A DNA stretch of 64,000 nucleotides from Bartonella henselae str. Houston-1 (GCF_000046705.1 NC_005956.1:1116001-1180000), one strand, 5' to 3'; positions 23,342 to 35,549 are shown, numbered from the stretch's first letter. The notes: generated by a model not told the origin, from the sequence alone. A program made the numbers and translations.

Positions 23342-24661
23342 TCATTTTTGATTAGCGCGTTTTTTGCGCAATTGCTTCCACCACTCAAGACGCTTTGCAA
23401 TCTCACGCTCAAAACCACGCTCAACTGGTTGATAATAACTCTGACGCCCAAGTTTTTCAGGAAAATATTCCTGTCCCGAAAAAGCATCTGGTTCATCATG
23501 ATCATAACAATAACCATGCCCATACCCTTCTTCCTTCATAAATTTTGTAGGTGCATTAAGAATATGCTTAGGGGGAGGCAAAGAACCATTTTTGCGTGCA
23601 CAACGCATAGCTGCCTTATACGCAAGATAGGTTGCATTTGATTTTGGTGCCGTTGCAACATAAAGACATGCTTGTGCTAAAGCCAACTCTCCCTCTGGTG
23701 ATCCTAAATAATCGTAAGCATCCTTTGCAGCATTACAAATGACAAGAGCTTGCGGATCTGCCAAACCAACATCTTCAACAGCCATACGAACTAATCTTCG
23801 CCCAATATAAAGAGGATCTTCACCAGCATCAAACATACGTGCCAAATAATAAAGTGCAGCATCAGGATCAGATCCACGAACTGATTTATGTAACGCTGAA
23901 ATGAGATTATAGTGACCATCTCGTCCTTTATCATAAATTGGAGCACGACGTTGAACGATTTTTCGCAAAGCAGCAGCATCAAATATCTCTCCCGGTCGCG
24001 CAACCGACCAAACTTCCTCTGCCAATGTTAACGCTGCCCGTGCATCACCATCAGACATGTCTATCAAAACGTCTCTGGCGTTATCATCCAAGGGAAGAGT
24101 TTTTTCTTCCAATGCCTCAGCACGTTTCAAAAGCATGCCCAAACTTTCATTGTCATGTGGAAGAAATGTCAAAACACGTGCACGAGAAAGAAGGGCAGCA
24201 TTAAGTTCAAACGAAGGATTCTCCGTTGTTGCCCCTATAAGAATAACAGTACCATCTTCCATAACGGGAAGAAAACTATCCTGCTGTGCACGATTAAAGC
24301 GATGAATTTCGTCGACAAACAAAACTGTTTGACTTCCAGACATAAAACGCGCCTGAGCACTTTCAAAAATCTTCTTAAGCTCAGCAACCCCAGTAAAAAT
24401 AGCAGAAACTTGTTCAAAAGCGAAATTTGTTTCAAGTGCTAATAAACGCGCAACTGTTGTTTTTCCTGTCCCTGGAGGCCCCCAAAAAATCATCGAACCA
24501 ATTGAGCCAGCTGCCACTATCCGTGAAAGCAAACCTTTCTCTCCTACCAAATGACTTTGTCCCGTTACATCATTAAGGGAGTGAGGACGCATCCTTTCTG
24601 CAAGCGGCTGCTTTTTATAAACCCGATGATCAAAAGACGAAATAAAAAGATCTTTATTCAA
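23342..24661 (-). CDS. rarA: Replication-associated recombination protein A (RarA/MgsA AAA+ ATPase)
   Basis: A 439-residue AAA+ protein of the clamp-loader type acting at stalled forks. Seen: Walker A GPPGTGKTT, Walker B LFVDEIHRFN, sensor ATTENPSFE, and the C-terminal tetramerisation domain (YYLARMFDAGEDPLYIGRR). The start is TTG at 24661 with GAGG eight bases upstream. It begins eight bases after the degP-like stop, so the two are probably co-transcribed. Confidence 0.93.
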   Translation of the reverse strand: MNKDLFISSFDHRVYKKQPLAERMRPHSLNDVTGQSHLVGEKGLLSRIVAAGSIGSMIFWGPPGTGKTTVARLLALETNFAFEQVSAIFTGVAELKKIFESAQARFMSGSQTVLFVDEIHRFNRAQQDSFLPVMEDGTVILIGATTENPSFELNAALLSRARVLTFLPHDNESLGMLLKRAEALEEKTLPLDDNARDVLIDMSDGDARAALTLAEEVWSVARPGEIFDAAALRKIVQRRAPIYDKGRDGHYNLISALHKSVRGSDPDAALYYLARMFDAGEDPLYIGRRLVRMAVEDVGLADPQALVICNAAKDAYDYLGSPEGELALAQACLYVATAPKSNATYLAYKAAMRCARKNGSLPPPKHILNAPTKFMKEEGYGHGYCYDHDEPDAFSGQEYFPEKLGRQSYYQPVERGFEREIAKRLEWWKQLRKKRANQK

Positions 24662-24669
24662 AAAAAACC

Positions 24670-26061
24670 TCAGCGAATAAATTGGCGAATATACATACCA
24701 TCACGTTCATATTCCAATTGCCAAACCCGCGGACGATCTTGCATAAGAATCTTTTTCAACTGACTGACCGTTTGAATCTTATGACCATTAATAACCCGCA
24801 AAATATCCCCAGTACGAAAAATCCCAGCAGCATTGCTCATTTCATCAAGATTGCTAATCACAACACCTTTTGCAGATGTAGAAAGATGAAAACGTCGACT
24901 ATTTTGCGGTGTTAAATCTAACACTTCAGCACCAGAAAGAGGACCTTCATCAATAATTTTTTCAGATTTTGAAAATGCATCCGGTATTGATGAAATAGTT
25001 ATTTTCGTCTGAAAAGTTTTTCCACTTCTTAAATATTCTAAAACAAGGCTATCTCCAATACCAGCTGTCATCAAACGATATCCAAGACTATCTGGGCTAT
25101 CAACCCGTATCCCTTGCACACTTAAAATAACATCACCTACTCTTAAACCAGCTTTTTTAGCAGGACTATCTTTTATAACTTCGATGACAAGAGCACCATA
25201 AGGGCGTTCTAAGCCTAAGCCACCAGCAATATCAGGGGTAACATTTTGAAAAGACGCCCCAATATAAGGGGGCACAAAATATTTTCCACCACGTCTAACA
25301 GTATCAAGCATCACTTTTACAAGATTTGCTGGAATAGCAAAGCCAATCCCTACCGAACCACCTGAACGCGAATAAATAGCCGTATTAATTCCAATTAACT
25401 GTCCTTTCATATCAATCAAAGCCCCACCGGAATTCCCTGGATTAATGGCCGCATCTGTTTGAATAAAAAAGTCAAAATCAGAAATACCAACACGTGTACG
25501 CGCTTGTGCTGAAACAATACCACTTGTAACCGTTTGACCAACACCAAAAGGATTACCAATTGCTAAAACAAGATCGCCCACTTTAACTGCATCAGAATCT
25601 CCCAAAGGAAGAACAGGAAACTGCGCCTCCTTGGCATCTATTTCCAGCACAGCAATATCGGTTGCCTCATCTTTTAGCATAACCTTACTTTCAAATTCCC
25701 TCCCATCAGAAAGAGCAACTTTAATTTCGTTTGCATCCTTAATGACATGGTAATTCGTAACAACTAAACCACGCTTATCTACAATCACTCCAGACCCTAA
25801 TGAAGATTGCTTACGTACAGGCAAATTATTTTGAAAACGACTAAAAAATTGCTCAAAAAATGGATCACCTTCAAAAGGGGAACGTGCTCTAATTTGTCGA
25901 GCTGCATAAATATTCACAACAGATGGAATAGTCTTTTTAACTAAAGGAGCAAATGAAAGAGTGATTTCTTTTTGTGTTTGTGGAATTTCAGCATAAGCAC
26001 AATGAAATGATATCTGTGCCATAATCGCCCAAAAAAACCACCCTACAAAAGAATACCTCAT
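24670..26061 (-). CDS. Periplasmic serine protease of the Do/DegP (HtrA) family
   Basis: A 463-residue protease-chaperone for misfolded envelope proteins. Seen: a signal peptide (cleavage about residue 24), catalytic triad His105 (TNYHVI), Asp135 (TDIAVLE) and Ser211 (GNSGG), then two PDZ domains (about 290-370 and 385-460). AAGGAG before ATG at 26061 fixes the start. It is shorter than a classic DegP and could be called DegQ-like. Its place just after the ribosomal block is as in other Rhizobiales. Confidence 0.93.
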   Translation of the reverse strand: MRYSFVGWFFWAIMAQISFHCAYAEIPQTQKEITLSFAPLVKKTIPSVVNIYAARQIRARSPFEGDPFFEQFFSRFQNNLPVRKQSSLGSGVIVDKRGLVVTNYHVIKDANEIKVALSDGREFESKVMLKDEATDIAVLEIDAKEAQFPVLPLGDSDAVKVGDLVLAIGNPFGVGQTVTSGIVSAQARTRVGISDFDFFIQTDAAINPGNSGGALIDMKGQLIGINTAIYSRSGGSVGIGFAIPANLVKVMLDTVRRGGKYFVPPYIGASFQNVTPDIAGGLGLERPYGALVIEVIKDSPAKKAGLRVGDVILSVQGIRVDSPDSLGYRLMTAGIGDSLVLEYLRSGKTFQTKITISSIPDAFSKSEKIIDEGPLSGAEVLDLTPQNSRRFHLSTSAKGVVISNLDEMSNAAGIFRTGDILRVINGHKIQTVSQLKKILMQDRPRVWQLEYERDGMYIRQFIR

Positions 26062-26284
26062 GACTTTCTCCTTAAAAAAACTAACAACTAGCCTACTCTT
26101 TAACATTAATAGGATATAAGAAAACCTCTCATATTGCATAAGCTAAAAACATTCATTAATATTTATAATGAAGAAGAAAAACAACCATTTGAGCAATAAA
26201 TATTATAAAAATCATATAATTCAATATATTGTAATCTTTTCACTTTATTTCCTTTTTGAGTAAAATTATCTTCAAAGTGGTCAC

Positions 26285-26310
26285 AAAAAAAACCGCCCTG
26301 GAAAGGCGGC
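26285..26310 (-). terminator. Rho-independent terminator of the ribosomal protein cluster
   Basis: On the minus strand CCGCC-TTTCCAG-GGCGG is followed by eight T residues, 36 bases after the rplQ stop. This is the clear end of the str-S10-spc-alpha transcript. Confidence 0.9.
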
Positions 26311-26345
26311 TTTCTAAAATTTAACAGAAAGAAAACGCTCTATTT

Positions 26346-26774
26346 TCATGAAGAAGCTTCTTTTTCATTTGCAGAACTTTCTGTACGCACACGATCTACA
26401 GCGCCCTTCGCATCAACATCACGATCAACAAACTCTATAACAGCCATGGGCGCATTATCGCCAGTACGAAAACCTGCTTTCATAATACGCAAATATCCAC
26501 CATTGCGCGACGCATAACGAGGAGCAAGGGTATCGAATAACTTTGCAACTTTCCCTGCATCACGAAGTGAAGCTATTGCTTGTCGACGGGCATGCAAACC
26601 TCCGCGTTTACCAAGCGTAACTAACCTTTCAACAATAGGACGAATTTCTTTAGCTTTTGGAAGCGTTGTCACAATTTGCTCATGTTCGATTAGCGAAATC
26701 GCCATATTTGCAAACATTGCTTTACGGTGACTGGCAGTCCGGTTCAACTTGCGACCTGACTTACTATGGCGCAT
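26346..26774 (-). CDS. rplQ: 50S ribosomal protein L17
   Basis: A 142-residue large-subunit protein near the exit tunnel. It begins [17 protein letters not shown], the family signature, and ends in an acidic Glu/Lys tail. It is the last gene of the cluster, 24 bases after rpoA. Confidence 0.97.
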   Translation of the reverse strand: MRHSKSGRKLNRTASHRKAMFANMAISLIEHEQIVTTLPKAKEIRPIVERLVTLGKRGGLHARRQAIASLRDAGKVAKLFDTLAPRYASRNGGYLRIMKAGFRTGDNAPMAVIEFVDRDVDAKGAVDRVRTESSANEKEASS

Positions 26775-26798
26775 AAACCTTCTCCTTAAATTTTAACG

Positions 26799-27812
26799 TT
26801 AATACTGATCTTCATAGCGTTTAGCAAGATCATCAATGTTCTCAGGTGGCCACGTAGGAACTTCCATACCAAGATGTAATCCCATACATGCCAAAACTTC
26901 TTTAATTTCATTTAACGACTTGCGACCAAAGTTTGGTGTACGAAGCATTTCAGATTCTGTTTTTTGGATAAGATCACCAATATAAACAATATTATCATTC
27001 TTAAGACAATTTGCCGAACGAACTGAAAGCTCTAATTCATCCACTTTCTTGAGAAGCGCGGGATTAAAAGCAAGCTCTGAATTAGACTCTTCAACAGTTG
27101 GCTTCTCTGGCTCCTTAAAATTGATAAACAACGCTAATTGATCCTGAAGGATACGTGCTGCAAAAGCAAGAGCATCCTCTCCATTAACAGCACCATTCGT
27201 TTCAACTGTAAGCGTTAATTTATCATAATCCAGAACTTGACCTTCACGGGTATTCTCTACCTTATAAGACACTTTACGAATTGGTGAATAAAGACTATCA
27301 ACTGGAATAAGACCTATTCGCGCATCATCAATACAATTGCGATCAGAGGGCACATAACCTTTCCCTGTATTAACAATAAATTCCATACGAATCTCAGCAT
27401 CCTCATCAAGAGTACAGATAACATGATCTGGATTCAAAATTTCCATATCTCCAACGGTACTGATATCCCCAGCTCTCAGAACACCAGGGCCCTCTTTACA
27501 AACAACAATACGTTTAGGCCCCTCTTCTCGCATACGAAGTGCAATTTCTTTGATATTCAAAATAATATCTGTAACATCCTCACGAACACCCGGAATTGAT
27601 GAAAATTCATGTAAGACACCATCAATCTGTACAGCAGTAATTGCAGCACCACGAAGTGATGACAATAATACGCGACGAAGCGCATTGCCTAATGTTAAGC
27701 CAAAACCCCGCTCAAGAGGCTCCACAATCACGCTTGAAATATTCGGATTATCATGTTTAGAAAACTCAACCTTATTGGGTTTAATGAGTTCCTGCCAGTT
27801 TTTCTGGATCAT
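26799..27812 (-). CDS. rpoA: RNA polymerase alpha subunit
   Basis: A 337-residue subunit: N-terminal assembly domain ([18 protein letters not shown]) and C-terminal domain with the helix-hairpin-helix ([16 protein letters not shown]) that contacts UP elements and activators. ATG at 27812 gives the usual [12 protein letters not shown] start; an 11-codon extension is open but atypical. Confidence 0.97.
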   Translation of the reverse strand: MIQKNWQELIKPNKVEFSKHDNPNISSVIVEPLERGFGLTLGNALRRVLLSSLRGAAITAVQIDGVLHEFSSIPGVREDVTDIILNIKEIALRMREEGPKRIVVCKEGPGVLRAGDISTVGDMEILNPDHVICTLDEDAEIRMEFIVNTGKGYVPSDRNCIDDARIGLIPVDSLYSPIRKVSYKVENTREGQVLDYDKLTLTVETNGAVNGEDALAFAARILQDQLALFINFKEPEKPTVEESNSELAFNPALLKKVDELELSVRSANCLKNDNIVYIGDLIQKTESEMLRTPNFGRKSLNEIKEVLACMGLHLGMEVPTWPPENIDDLAKRYEDQY

Positions 27813-27906
27813 ATTTTTATTCCCGTTCTTTAGTTCCGCTACCATTCAATTGTAACGGACAATGTGAACATCAGAGAAGCCTCCGACAACGAAAAACAAC
27901 ACCCAA

Positions 27907-28296
27907 TTAAACACGCCGCCTTTTCCGTGGACGACATCCATTATGAGGAATCGGCGTTACATCACGAATTGAAGTAATAATAAAACCGACAGATTGTAAT
28001 GCACGCAGAGCTGATTCACGACCTGATCCAGGACCGCAAACCTCAACTTCTAATGAACGCATACCATGTTCCTGCGCCTTTCTAGCACAATCTTCTGCAG
28101 CCACCTGCGCTGCAAAAGGCGTAGATTTACGTGAACCTTTAAACCCCTGAGCACCAGCGGAAGACCAGGCAATTGCATTTCCCTGAGCATCAGTAATGGT
28201 AATCATTGTATTATTAAATGTTGAATTGATATGCACAACACCGGATGAAATATTTTTGCGCTCGCGGCGACGAACACGTGTGGCTTCCTTGGCCAT
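27907..28296 (-). CDS. rpsK: 30S ribosomal protein S11
   Basis: A 129-residue platform protein of the small subunit. Seen: [18 protein letters not shown] and the basic C-terminus [12 protein letters not shown], as in the family. Confidence 0.97.
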   Translation of the reverse strand: MAKEATRVRRRERKNISSGVVHINSTFNNTMITITDAQGNAIAWSSAGAQGFKGSRKSTPFAAQVAAEDCARKAQEHGMRSLEVEVCGPGSGRESALRALQSVGFIITSIRDVTPIPHNGCRPRKRRRV

Positions 28297-28444
28297 AGCT
28301 TTCCTTCCAACGATCTCTGCACTGCCGTAACACCAGCAGCTCCACCTAATTTATTCTTGTTAAAAATTCTTAACAAGAAATAGAACACTAAAAAAAACAA
28401 AAGCCTTCTTTAAAGAGACTCTTATTTTTCCTTATCGGCAATTG

Positions 28445-28813
28445 CTATTTTTTCTTACCGGCAATTGCCTTAGCCGGTCCTTTACGAGTGCGCGCATTTG
28501 TATGCGTACGCTGCCCACGAACAGGTAAAGAACGGCGATGACGTAATCCTCGATAACAACCAAGATCCATCAAACGCTTAACATTCATTGCAACCTCACG
28601 GCGAAGATCTCCCTCAACTTGATAACCCTGATCTATCGCCTCACGAATCTGCAACACTTCTGCATCGGAAAGCTCATGCACACGACGCCCTATAGGAATG
28701 CCAACCTTTTTAGTAATTTCTTGAGCAAATTTTGGTCCAATCCCGTGGATATACTGAAGCGCAATAATCACACGCTTATTTGTCGGGATATTGACGCCAG
28801 CAATACGAGCCAC
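28445..28813 (-). CDS. rpsM: 30S ribosomal protein S13
   Basis: A 122-residue head protein contacting the P-site tRNA. It begins [15 protein letters not shown] and has [16 protein letters not shown] and a basic tail ending GKKK. A 148-base spacer separates it from rpsK. Confidence 0.97.
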   Translation of the reverse strand: MARIAGVNIPTNKRVIIALQYIHGIGPKFAQEITKKVGIPIGRRVHELSDAEVLQIREAIDQGYQVEGDLRREVAMNVKRLMDLGCYRGLRHRRSLPVRGQRTHTNARTRKGPAKAIAGKKK

Positions 28814-28994
28814 GCCTGTTCTCCTTGATTATATTGACAATTAACCATAAAATACCTGATGTACTTTACAGAAGAAACAGATCCGGCAATAAACATTTTC
28901 CGAATCCTAATCATTTTAATGAAATAGATTAAAGCAGTTTTTGATAGATTTCACCCAAAAAGTCAACTCTTTTCATTTATTTCTAAAAAAATCC

Positions 28995-29573
28995 CTATTT
29001 AAGAACCTCTCTAATTTTGCGTGATACCTCAGTAACACCAATCATTCCATCAACTAGCTTCAATAATCTCCTTTGCAAATAAAATTCCGACAAAGGAGCT
29101 GTCTTCTCACGATATTCCACTAATCGTTTTGCAAAAGCAACAGGATTATCATCCGAACGGACCTGTCCACCGGCAATTATTGTTTCCTGAACACGCTTCT
29201 TCATTCGTTCAAGCAATGCATCTTCATCAACAATTAACTCAATAACGGCATCAAGCTGCATATTTTTTGACTGTAAAACCTGTTGCAAAACTTCTGCCTG
29301 TCCTACAGTGCGCGGATATCCATCCAAAACAAAACCGTTTATACAATCAGATTCGTCAATGCGATCGGATACAATTTGATTAACAATACTATCAGAGACC
29401 AAAGTACCAGCATTGATCATAGCTTTAGCTTTCTTGCCAATTTCCGTTTCTCTGCGAATAACTTCACGCAACATATCGCCTGTTGATAACTGAGGGATGT
29501 GATATTCCTCACACAACATCTTAGCTTGTGTACCTTTTCCAGCTCCAGGAGGACCTAAAAGAACAATCCTCAT
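28995..29573 (-). CDS. adk: Adenylate kinase
   Basis: Interconverts ATP+AMP and 2 ADP. The 192-residue short form lacks the zinc/LID insert. Seen: the P-loop [14 protein letters not shown]-site QLSTGDMLR and DGYPRT. Its start overlaps the secY stop by four bases (ATGA), so the two are translationally coupled. A 181-base gap before rpsM could hold an internal promoter. Confidence 0.96.
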   Translation of the reverse strand: MRIVLLGPPGAGKGTQAKMLCEEYHIPQLSTGDMLREVIRRETEIGKKAKAMINAGTLVSDSIVNQIVSDRIDESDCINGFVLDGYPRTVGQAEVLQQVLQSKNMQLDAVIELIVDEDALLERMKKRVQETIIAGGQVRSDDNPVAFAKRLVEYREKTAPLSEFYLQRRLLKLVDGMIGVTEVSRKIREVLK

Positions 29574-30916
29574 CGATTCCTTCTGCCTCCACGAAGTTTT
29601 GACTTTTTAATCAATCCTTCATATTGGTGTGCCACAAGATGTCCCTGAATTTGGGCAACTGTATCAAGCGTAACAGTAACAACAATCAACAAAGACGTCC
29701 CTCCAAGATAAAAAGGAACCTGTAGTGCGGATATCATAAATTCCGGCAACAAACAAACCAAAATAATATAAATAGCTCCCACAACAGTAATACGCGTCAA
29801 AACATAATCAATATACTCAGCTGTACGCTCGCCAGGACGAATTCCTGGAATAAAGCCAGAATGTTTCTTTAATTGATCTGCTGTATCACTTGGATTAAAC
29901 ACAATAGCTGTATAAAAAAAGCAAAAAAATGCCATCAAAATGGCATAGACAATCATATAAAGTGGCTGTCCGTGACCAAGAGAATAAGAAATAGCTTGAA
30001 CCCATTGTGGCATTTTATCAGAAAAATTATTAACAGTTGCAGGTAATAACAACAAAGAGGAAGCAAAAATCGGTGGAATAACACCAGCAGTATTCAGCTT
30101 TAAAGGAAGATGTGACATATCACCTTGAAACATCTGGTTACCAACCTGACGTTTCGGATACTGAATAAGGATACGTCGTTGTGCTCGCTCAACAAAAACA
30201 ATAATTGCGATGACAGAAACCGCAATAAAAATGATTGTTATGAACAAAAAAGTTGATAAATCAGCTTGACTATGAGCAGTCAAGAGTTGAGCAAAAGTAG
30301 AAGGGAGATTAGCCACAATACCTGTAAAAATAATAAGAGAAACCCCATTACCAACACCACGTGATGTAATTTGTTCGCCAAGCCACATGAGAAACATTGT
30401 CCCACCAACAAGGGTAATAACGGAAGAAATACGGAACATAAAACCGGGTTCTAAAACAATTTGAAGACCTGTTCCTATACCCGTTTCAAGAGCAACCGCA
30501 ATACCAAACGCCTGTAAAATTGCCAATACCACTGTTACATAACGGGTATACTGATTAATAATTTTACGACCTAATTCCCCCTCTTTTTTAAGAGTTTCCA
30601 AAGAAGGAATAATGGAGGTGAGCAATTGCACAATAATTGACGCCGATATATAAGGCATAATTCCCAGTGCAAAAATTGCCATGCGCCCAACAGCACCTCC
30701 AGCAAACATATTAAATAAACCCAAAACGCCAGAAGCATGATGTTCAAATGTTTGCCGTAAAGCATCAATATTAATACCAGGAAGAGAAATATATGTACCA
30801 AAACGATACACAAGAAGCGCTCCCAAGGTAAACCAAATGCGCTTCTTTAACTCGGTCGCACGCGAAAAAGTACCGAAGTTTATATTGGAAGCAAATTGCT
30901 CTGCTGCTGATGCCAT
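29570..30916 (-). CDS. secY: Preprotein translocase subunit SecY
   Basis: The channel of the Sec translocon: 448 residues with ten membrane helices. Seen: [10 protein letters not shown], the plug region, [13 protein letters not shown] ([15 protein letters not shown]) and the cytosolic loop PKRQVG. ATG at 30916 has GGGAG seven bases before; a GTG six codons upstream is open. Confidence 0.96.
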   Translation of the reverse strand: MASAAEQFASNINFGTFSRATELKKRIWFTLGALLVYRFGTYISLPGINIDALRQTFEHHASGVLGLFNMFAGGAVGRMAIFALGIMPYISASIIVQLLTSIIPSLETLKKEGELGRKIINQYTRYVTVVLAILQAFGIAVALETGIGTGLQIVLEPGFMFRISSVITLVGGTMFLMWLGEQITSRGVGNGVSLIIFTGIVANLPSTFAQLLTAHSQADLSTFLFITIIFIAVSVIAIIVFVERAQRRILIQYPKRQVGNQMFQGDMSHLPLKLNTAGVIPPIFASSLLLLPATVNNFSDKMPQWVQAISYSLGHGQPLYMIVYAILMAFFCFFYTAIVFNPSDTADQLKKHSGFIPGIRPGERTAEYIDYVLTRITVVGAIYIILVCLLPEFMISALQVPFYLGGTSLLIVVTVTLDTVAQIQGHLVAHQYEGLIKKSKLRGGRRNR

Positions 30917-31080
30917 AAAACGTCTCCCGTCCACACTCCAGTTCTTTAAATCACAGAAGTATAATTCTAAAAACTCATACCTTTATAATATAATAAATGT
31001 AAAACCTAAACAATTCTCCCAAAAAGCTTCAAATGAAGTACACATATTTCCTTAGATAATCATTCAGATCAAAAAACTCG

Positions 31081-31545
31081 TCAAACAGTTTCAGGAAAAT
31101 GAACCTGGCCGCCAGCTTTTTCAATTTTAAGACGAGCAGCTTTAGAAGCATAAGACACATTAAAAGAAATTTTCACTTTTAATTCACCATCAGAAAGAAG
31201 ACGGACTCCATCTTTTACACGACGAATAATACCAGCTTCTTTCAGTGCAATAATATCAACAGGCTTCTCAATATTCAACTTCCCTGTATCAATCGCAGAC
31301 TGAATACGCCCCAAGGAAACTTCGTTATAATCTTTTGCGAAAAAATTCCTAAATCCCCGCTTTGGCAAACGACGATAGATAGGCATTTGCCCACCTTCAA
31401 AACCATTAAGAGAAACACCAGAACGTGATCTTTGCCCTTTCACACCTCGACCACCCGTTTTACCAGTACCCGAACCAATACCACGCCCAACACGCTTACG
31501 ATTCCTTATTGCACCTTTGCAATCACTCAGTTCATTGAGTTTCAT
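31081..31545 (-). CDS. rplO: 50S ribosomal protein L15
   Basis: A 154-residue large-subunit protein. The Gly/Arg/Lys-rich N-terminus ([17 protein letters not shown]) and [17 protein letters not shown] are family hallmarks. It sits between rpmD and secY as in the spc operon. Confidence 0.97.
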   Translation of the reverse strand: MKLNELSDCKGAIRNRKRVGRGIGSGTGKTGGRGVKGQRSRSGVSLNGFEGGQMPIYRRLPKRGFRNFFAKDYNEVSLGRIQSAIDTGKLNIEKPVDIIALKEAGIIRRVKDGVRLLSDGELKVKISFNVSYASKAARLKIEKAGGQVHFPETV

Positions 31546-31565
31546 CTTTTGTACTCCTGCGACCT

Positions 31566-31772
31566 TTAACTTTCATCTATAACACGAACAAGATGCTGAA
31601 CTTTAGCGATCATCCCCCGTACGCAAAGTGTATCCTCTAAAACACGTCGCCGATGCATTTTATTTAATCCAAGTCCTTTCAAAGTCGCACGCTGAATCTG
31701 CGAATTCCGAATCGGACTTCCAATTTGTTCGACCGTCACAGTTTTACTACTCTGAGATTTTTTCTGAACCAT
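31566..31772 (-). CDS. rpmD: 50S ribosomal protein L30
   Basis: A 68-residue protein with a short polar N-terminal extension, then [11 protein letters not shown] and [14 protein letters not shown]. It is 20 bases from rplO. Confidence 0.95.
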   Translation of the reverse strand: MVQKKSQSSKTVTVEQIGSPIRNSQIQRATLKGLGLNKMHRRRVLEDTLCVRGMIAKVQHLVRVIDES

Positions 31773-31803
31773 TTCTTAATTCCTTTTCTGATAATCTCAG
31801 AAA

Positions 31804-32352
31804 TTATCCTTCCGCATCAACTAAATGCTGACGACGTGCCTGCAAAGTCGAATATTTGATACCACGTTGAGCTGCAATATCTCTAGGATGCATCTGACGT
31901 TTTAATGCATCAAAAGTTGCGCGCACCATGTTATAAGGATTGGAAGACCCTAGTGATTTTGCAACAACATCTTGCATACCAAGGGTTTCAAAAATAGCCC
32001 GCATTGGTCCCCCAGCAATAATACCGGTACCTGCAGAAGCAGAACGCAATAAAACACGACCAGCTCCATGATGACCTTCAAGATCATGATGCAAAGTACG
32101 TCCAGAACGAAGTGGAACATAAATCATCCCACGCTTCGCAGATTCTGTAGCTTTACGAACTGCCTCTGGCACTTCACGTGCTTTACCATGACCAAACCCC
32201 ACACGTCCTTTTTGATCTCCAACAACAACAAGGGCGGCAAAACCAAAACGCCGACCACCCTTTACAACCTTAGCAACACGATTGATATGAACAAGCCTAT
32301 CGACAAATTCACTCTCACGTTCATCTCGCTCACTACGTTCTTTTTGTGCCAT
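31804..32352 (-). CDS. rpsE: 30S ribosomal protein S5
   Basis: A 182-residue protein at the mRNA entry site, important for accuracy. Seen: the dsRNA-like domain [22 protein letters not shown] and [15 protein letters not shown]. Confidence 0.97.
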   Translation of the reverse strand: MAQKERSERDERESEFVDRLVHINRVAKVVKGGRRFGFAALVVVGDQKGRVGFGHGKAREVPEAVRKATESAKRGMIYVPLRSGRTLHHDLEGHHGAGRVLLRSASAGTGIIAGGPMRAIFETLGMQDVVAKSLGSSNPYNMVRATFDALKRQMHPRDIAAQRGIKYSTLQARRQHLVDAEG

Positions 32353-32469
32353 TCCTCATTCCTTTTTCTTTTCCGGAAGCACGTTAACACAGTCCCATTA
32401 TCAAAGCAAAGGAACTTAAACGAAACGCCCTAAAATTTCTTTACCTCAATTTCTCCTAAATAAGGTACC

Positions 32470-32832
32470 TTAGAAGTTTAAACCACCCTCACGAGCAGCT
32501 TCAGCCAGAGCTTTTACTCTACCATGGTAAACATAGGCACCACGATCAAAAACCACTTCATTAACACCAGCTTTCTTGGCACGCTCAGCAATTAATTTAC
32601 CAACAGCAAAGGCAGCTTCTTTATCAGAACCACTTTTTAACGATTTTTTCAAATCACCGTCAAGGGTAGATGCAGAAACAAGCGTACACCCACGCAAATC
32701 ATCGATAATTTGAGCATAGATATTTTGATTTGAACGATAAATACTAAGCCGCAGACGATTACCAGAAACCATTTTAATTCTACGCCGAACACGCCTTGCA
32801 CGACGCTGAATAATGTCCTTAGATGAAACCAT
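32470..32832 (-). CDS. rplR: 50S ribosomal protein L18
   Basis: A 120-residue 5S rRNA-binding protein. Seen: [18 protein letters not shown] and [19 protein letters not shown] 117-base spacer separates it from rpsE. Confidence 0.97.
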   Translation of the reverse strand: MVSSKDIIQRRARRVRRRIKMVSGNRLRLSIYRSNQNIYAQIIDDLRGCTLVSASTLDGDLKKSLKSGSDKEAAFAVGKLIAERAKKAGVNEVVFDRGAYVYHGRVKALAEAAREGGLNF

Positions 32833-32844
32833 GATGCAAAACCC

Positions 32845-33378
32845 TTATTTCTTTTTGCCTTCTTTACGAAAGATACGCTCATCTGCATGTTTAATACCTT
32901 TGCCTTTATAAGGTTCAGGCCTACGATATTCTCGAATTTCTGCTGCGACTTGCCCAACTTGCTGCTTATCAATTCCAGAAACAACAATTTCTGTAGGCTT
33001 AGGGATGCTCACAGTCACACCCGACGGCACTTTATAAATCACATCGTGCGAAAAACCTAACGATAACTGAATATCCTTACCCTGCAAAGCAGCACGATAA
33101 CCAACACCGTTGATCTCCAACCTTTTTTCAAAACCATCCTTGACACCACAAAAAATATTCTCAATCATTGAACGCGACATACCCCATTTGGAACGCGCAT
33201 CTTTTGATTGATCACGGGGAGAAACTGATATAAAACTTTCCTCAAGTTTAACTAAGACTTCATCATTGACAAGATAACTTAGTTCACCTTTTGGACCTTT
33301 TGCCTTAACCAACTGACCTTCGACAGTCGCGGTAACACCAGAAGGAACTGAAATGGGCTTTTTCCCAATACGAGACAT
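32845..33378 (-). CDS. rplF: 50S ribosomal protein L6
   Basis: A 177-residue protein with two repeated folds near the factor-binding site. Seen: [15 protein letters not shown] and [11 protein letters not shown], both family marks. Confidence 0.97.
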   Translation of the reverse strand: MSRIGKKPISVPSGVTATVEGQLVKAKGPKGELSYLVNDEVLVKLEESFISVSPRDQSKDARSKWGMSRSMIENIFCGVKDGFEKRLEINGVGYRAALQGKDIQLSLGFSHDVIYKVPSGVTVSIPKPTEIVVSGIDKQQVGQVAAEIREYRRPEPYKGKGIKHADERIFRKEGKKK

Positions 33379-33416
33379 TGTTCTAACCTATTTTTCTTCT
33401 GTTTTCTTGATACAAC

Positions 33417-33815
33417 TTAGAAAACACGACAAAGAAGCTCTCCACCGACATTTTGTTTACGCGCTTCATAATCCGCCATAACGCCTTTAGGAGTTGATAA
33501 AATCGAAATACCAAGACCATTTGCCACGTGAGGAATTGACTTAGCAGAAACATATACACGACGGCCTGGCTTTGAAACACGTGAAATCTCACGAATAGCA
33601 GCCAATCCTTCAAAATATTTCAACTCGATTTCAATTTCAGACTTTCCATCACCTAAATCGACTTGATTATATCCGCGAATATAACCTTCCGACTGAAGAA
33701 CATCAAGTACACGTGCACGAAGCTTAGAAGCAGGTGTAACTACTTTACCTTTTTTACGAGCAAGGGCATTACGAATACGTGTTAACATATCACCAAGAGG
33801 ATCTGACATAGACAT
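33417..33815 (-). CDS. rpsH: 30S ribosomal protein S8
   Basis: A 132-residue 16S-binding protein and likely repressor of the spc genes. Seen: [31 protein letters not shown] eight bases before ATG at 33815 fixes the start; a seven-codon extension would run into rpsN. Confidence 0.96.
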   Translation of the reverse strand: MSMSDPLGDMLTRIRNALARKKGKVVTPASKLRARVLDVLQSEGYIRGYNQVDLGDGKSEIEIELKYFEGLAAIREISRVSKPGRRVYVSAKSIPHVANGLGISILSTPKGVMADYEARKQNVGGELLCRVF

Positions 33816-33829
33816 TGAGTAATCTCCTC

Positions 33830-34135
33830 TCACCAACTAGACTTAATAATACCGGGAATATGTCCCACAGAACCAAGTTCACGCAATGCAATTCGCGACA
33901 TCTTTAACTTACGATAATAAGCCCGAGGACGCCCTGAAACTTCACAACGATTACGAACACGAACTTTTGCAGAATTACGTGGTAATTCTGCCAATTGAAC
34001 AGAAGCTTTAAAACGCTCTTCAAGAGAAATCTTCTGATCCATAACTATCGCTTTTAAACGTGCACGACGTGCAGCATAACGCTTCACCATTATCTCACGA
34101 CGCTTATTTTTCTCAACGGCACTTACTTTGGCCAT
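33830..34135 (-). CDS. rpsN: 30S ribosomal protein S14 (long form)
   Basis: A 101-residue S14 of the zinc-free type: there is no CxxC pair, and it ends with [20 protein letters not shown]. It lies between rplE and rpsH as in the spc operon. Confidence 0.97.
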   Translation of the reverse strand: MAKVSAVEKNKRREIMVKRYAARRARLKAIVMDQKISLEERFKASVQLAELPRNSAKVRVRNRCEVSGRPRAYYRKLKMSRIALRELGSVGHIPGIIKSSW

Positions 34136-34159
34136 AATCTTACCTCGCTACATTTGCCG

Positions 34160-34717
34160 TTACGAACGAAAAGGAAAATTAAAAGCACGTAACAATTCAC
34201 GCGCCTCATCATCCGTTTTTGCTGTCGTACAAACGATAATATCCATACCCCAAATTTGATCAACTTTATCATAATTGATCTCTGGAAATACAATGTGCTC
34301 TTTAATACCCATGGCAAAATTGCCACGACCATCAAAGCTTTTCGGGTTCAGACCACGAAAGTCACGAACCCGCGGAAGCGCAATCGTAACAAGACGATCT
34401 AAAAACTCAAACATACGATCTTTACGCAATGTGACTTTAGCACCAAGTGGCATGCCTTCACGAACCTTAAAGGTTGCAATAGAATTACGTGCACGAGTAA
34501 CAACAGCCTTCTGACCCGTTATGAGTCCCAAATCTTCAGCAGCAATAGACGGTTTCTTGGAATCGGCAGTTGCCTCACCAATTCCCATATTAATCACAAT
34601 TTTATCAACCCGCGGAATTTGCATAACATTTTTATAATTAAACTTCTCTTGAAGTGTTTTACGAACCACTTCAAAATAATGCGTTTTCATGCGGGGTGTT
34701 TGTTTTTCCTCAGCCAT
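34160..34717 (-). CDS. rplE: 50S ribosomal protein L5
   Basis: A 185-residue 5S rRNA-binding protein. Seen: [16 protein letters not shown] and [16 protein letters not shown]. It overlaps rplX by eight bases, which suggests coupled translation. Confidence 0.97.
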   Translation of the reverse strand: MAEEKQTPRMKTHYFEVVRKTLQEKFNYKNVMQIPRVDKIVINMGIGEATADSKKPSIAAEDLGLITGQKAVVTRARNSIATFKVREGMPLGAKVTLRKDRMFEFLDRLVTIALPRVRDFRGLNPKSFDGRGNFAMGIKEHIVFPEINYDKVDQIWGMDIIVCTTAKTDDEARELLRAFNFPFRS

Positions 34718-35024
34718 TAATCAACTCTCCCGAACGCTTGGCAAAACGAACCTTATTACCATCTGCATTCACACGAAAACCCACACGCGTAGGTTTACCA
34801 TCTTTAGGATCAGCAATGGCCAAATTAGATAAATGAATCGGAGCTTCTTTAGAAATAATCCCAGCTTCTTGATTTTGTGTTTGACGCTGATGACGTTTAA
34901 TCATATTCACACCACGAACAAAAGCTCTATTTTCCTTCGGATTCACTTTAATCACTTCACCACTACATCCTTTATCCTTACCGGATAAAACAATAACTTT
35001 ATCACCTTTTCGAATCTTCTGCAT
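34710..35024 (-). CDS. rplX: 50S ribosomal protein L24
   Basis: A 104-residue assembly initiator with a KOW motif ([19 protein letters not shown]). It starts twelve bases after rplN. Confidence 0.97.
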   Translation of the reverse strand: MQKIRKGDKVIVLSGKDKGCSGEVIKVNPKENRAFVRGVNMIKRHQRQTQNQEAGIISKEAPIHLSNLAIADPKDGKPTRVGFRVNADGNKVRFAKRSGELING

Positions 35025-35036
35025 AACATTTGCTCC

Positions 35037-35405
35037 TTATAACACTTCAGGAGCGAGCGAGATGATCTTCATATGATTCCTAGCGCGAAGTTCGCGGGGA
35101 ACTGGTCCAAAGATACGTGTACCGATCGGCTCTTTCTTATTATCCACCAAAACAGCAGCATTACCATCAAAACGAATAACACTACCGTCCGCCCGACGAA
35201 TATCCTTAGCAGTACGAACCACTACAGCCTTCATCACATCACCTTTTTTAACACGGCCACGAGGAATAGCATCCTTAACCGAAACAACAATAATGTCACC
35301 GACCGAAGCATATTTGCGCTTTGAACCGCCTAACACCTTGATGCACATGACACGACGGGCACCGGAATTATCGGCAACGTCGAGGTTTGTTTGCATCTGA
35401 ATCAT
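35037..35405 (-). CDS. rplN: 50S ribosomal protein L14
   Basis: A 122-residue intersubunit-bridge protein beginning [20 protein letters not shown] at 35405 is chosen over a TTG two codons before. Gly-rich [17 protein letters not shown] is also typical. Confidence 0.97.
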
Positions 35406-35549
35406 GACCAACTACCTTCTCTTAACATTTATATCCGGTCATGCTTCTAACATACCCGGATCTGCCCGCCAAATAACTATAAAGCTTTCGCTCTCAAATT
35501 TACCAACAAAAAAATTACCGTTAAACTCTAAAATAATAAGCTTGGTTAA

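Noticed and set aside
23248..23523. 91-codon minus-strand frame at the end of rarA
   Set aside because: It overlaps the rarA C-terminus in another frame and has no supporting signal.
28814..28994. Possible internal promoter between rpsM and adk (TTGACT on the minus strand)
   Set aside because: No well-spaced -10 box follows TTGACT, so it was not called.
35406..35549. Possible extra small gene between rpsQ and rplN
   Set aside because: The 144 bases show no minus-strand frame with a ribosome site; standard spc order has none here.
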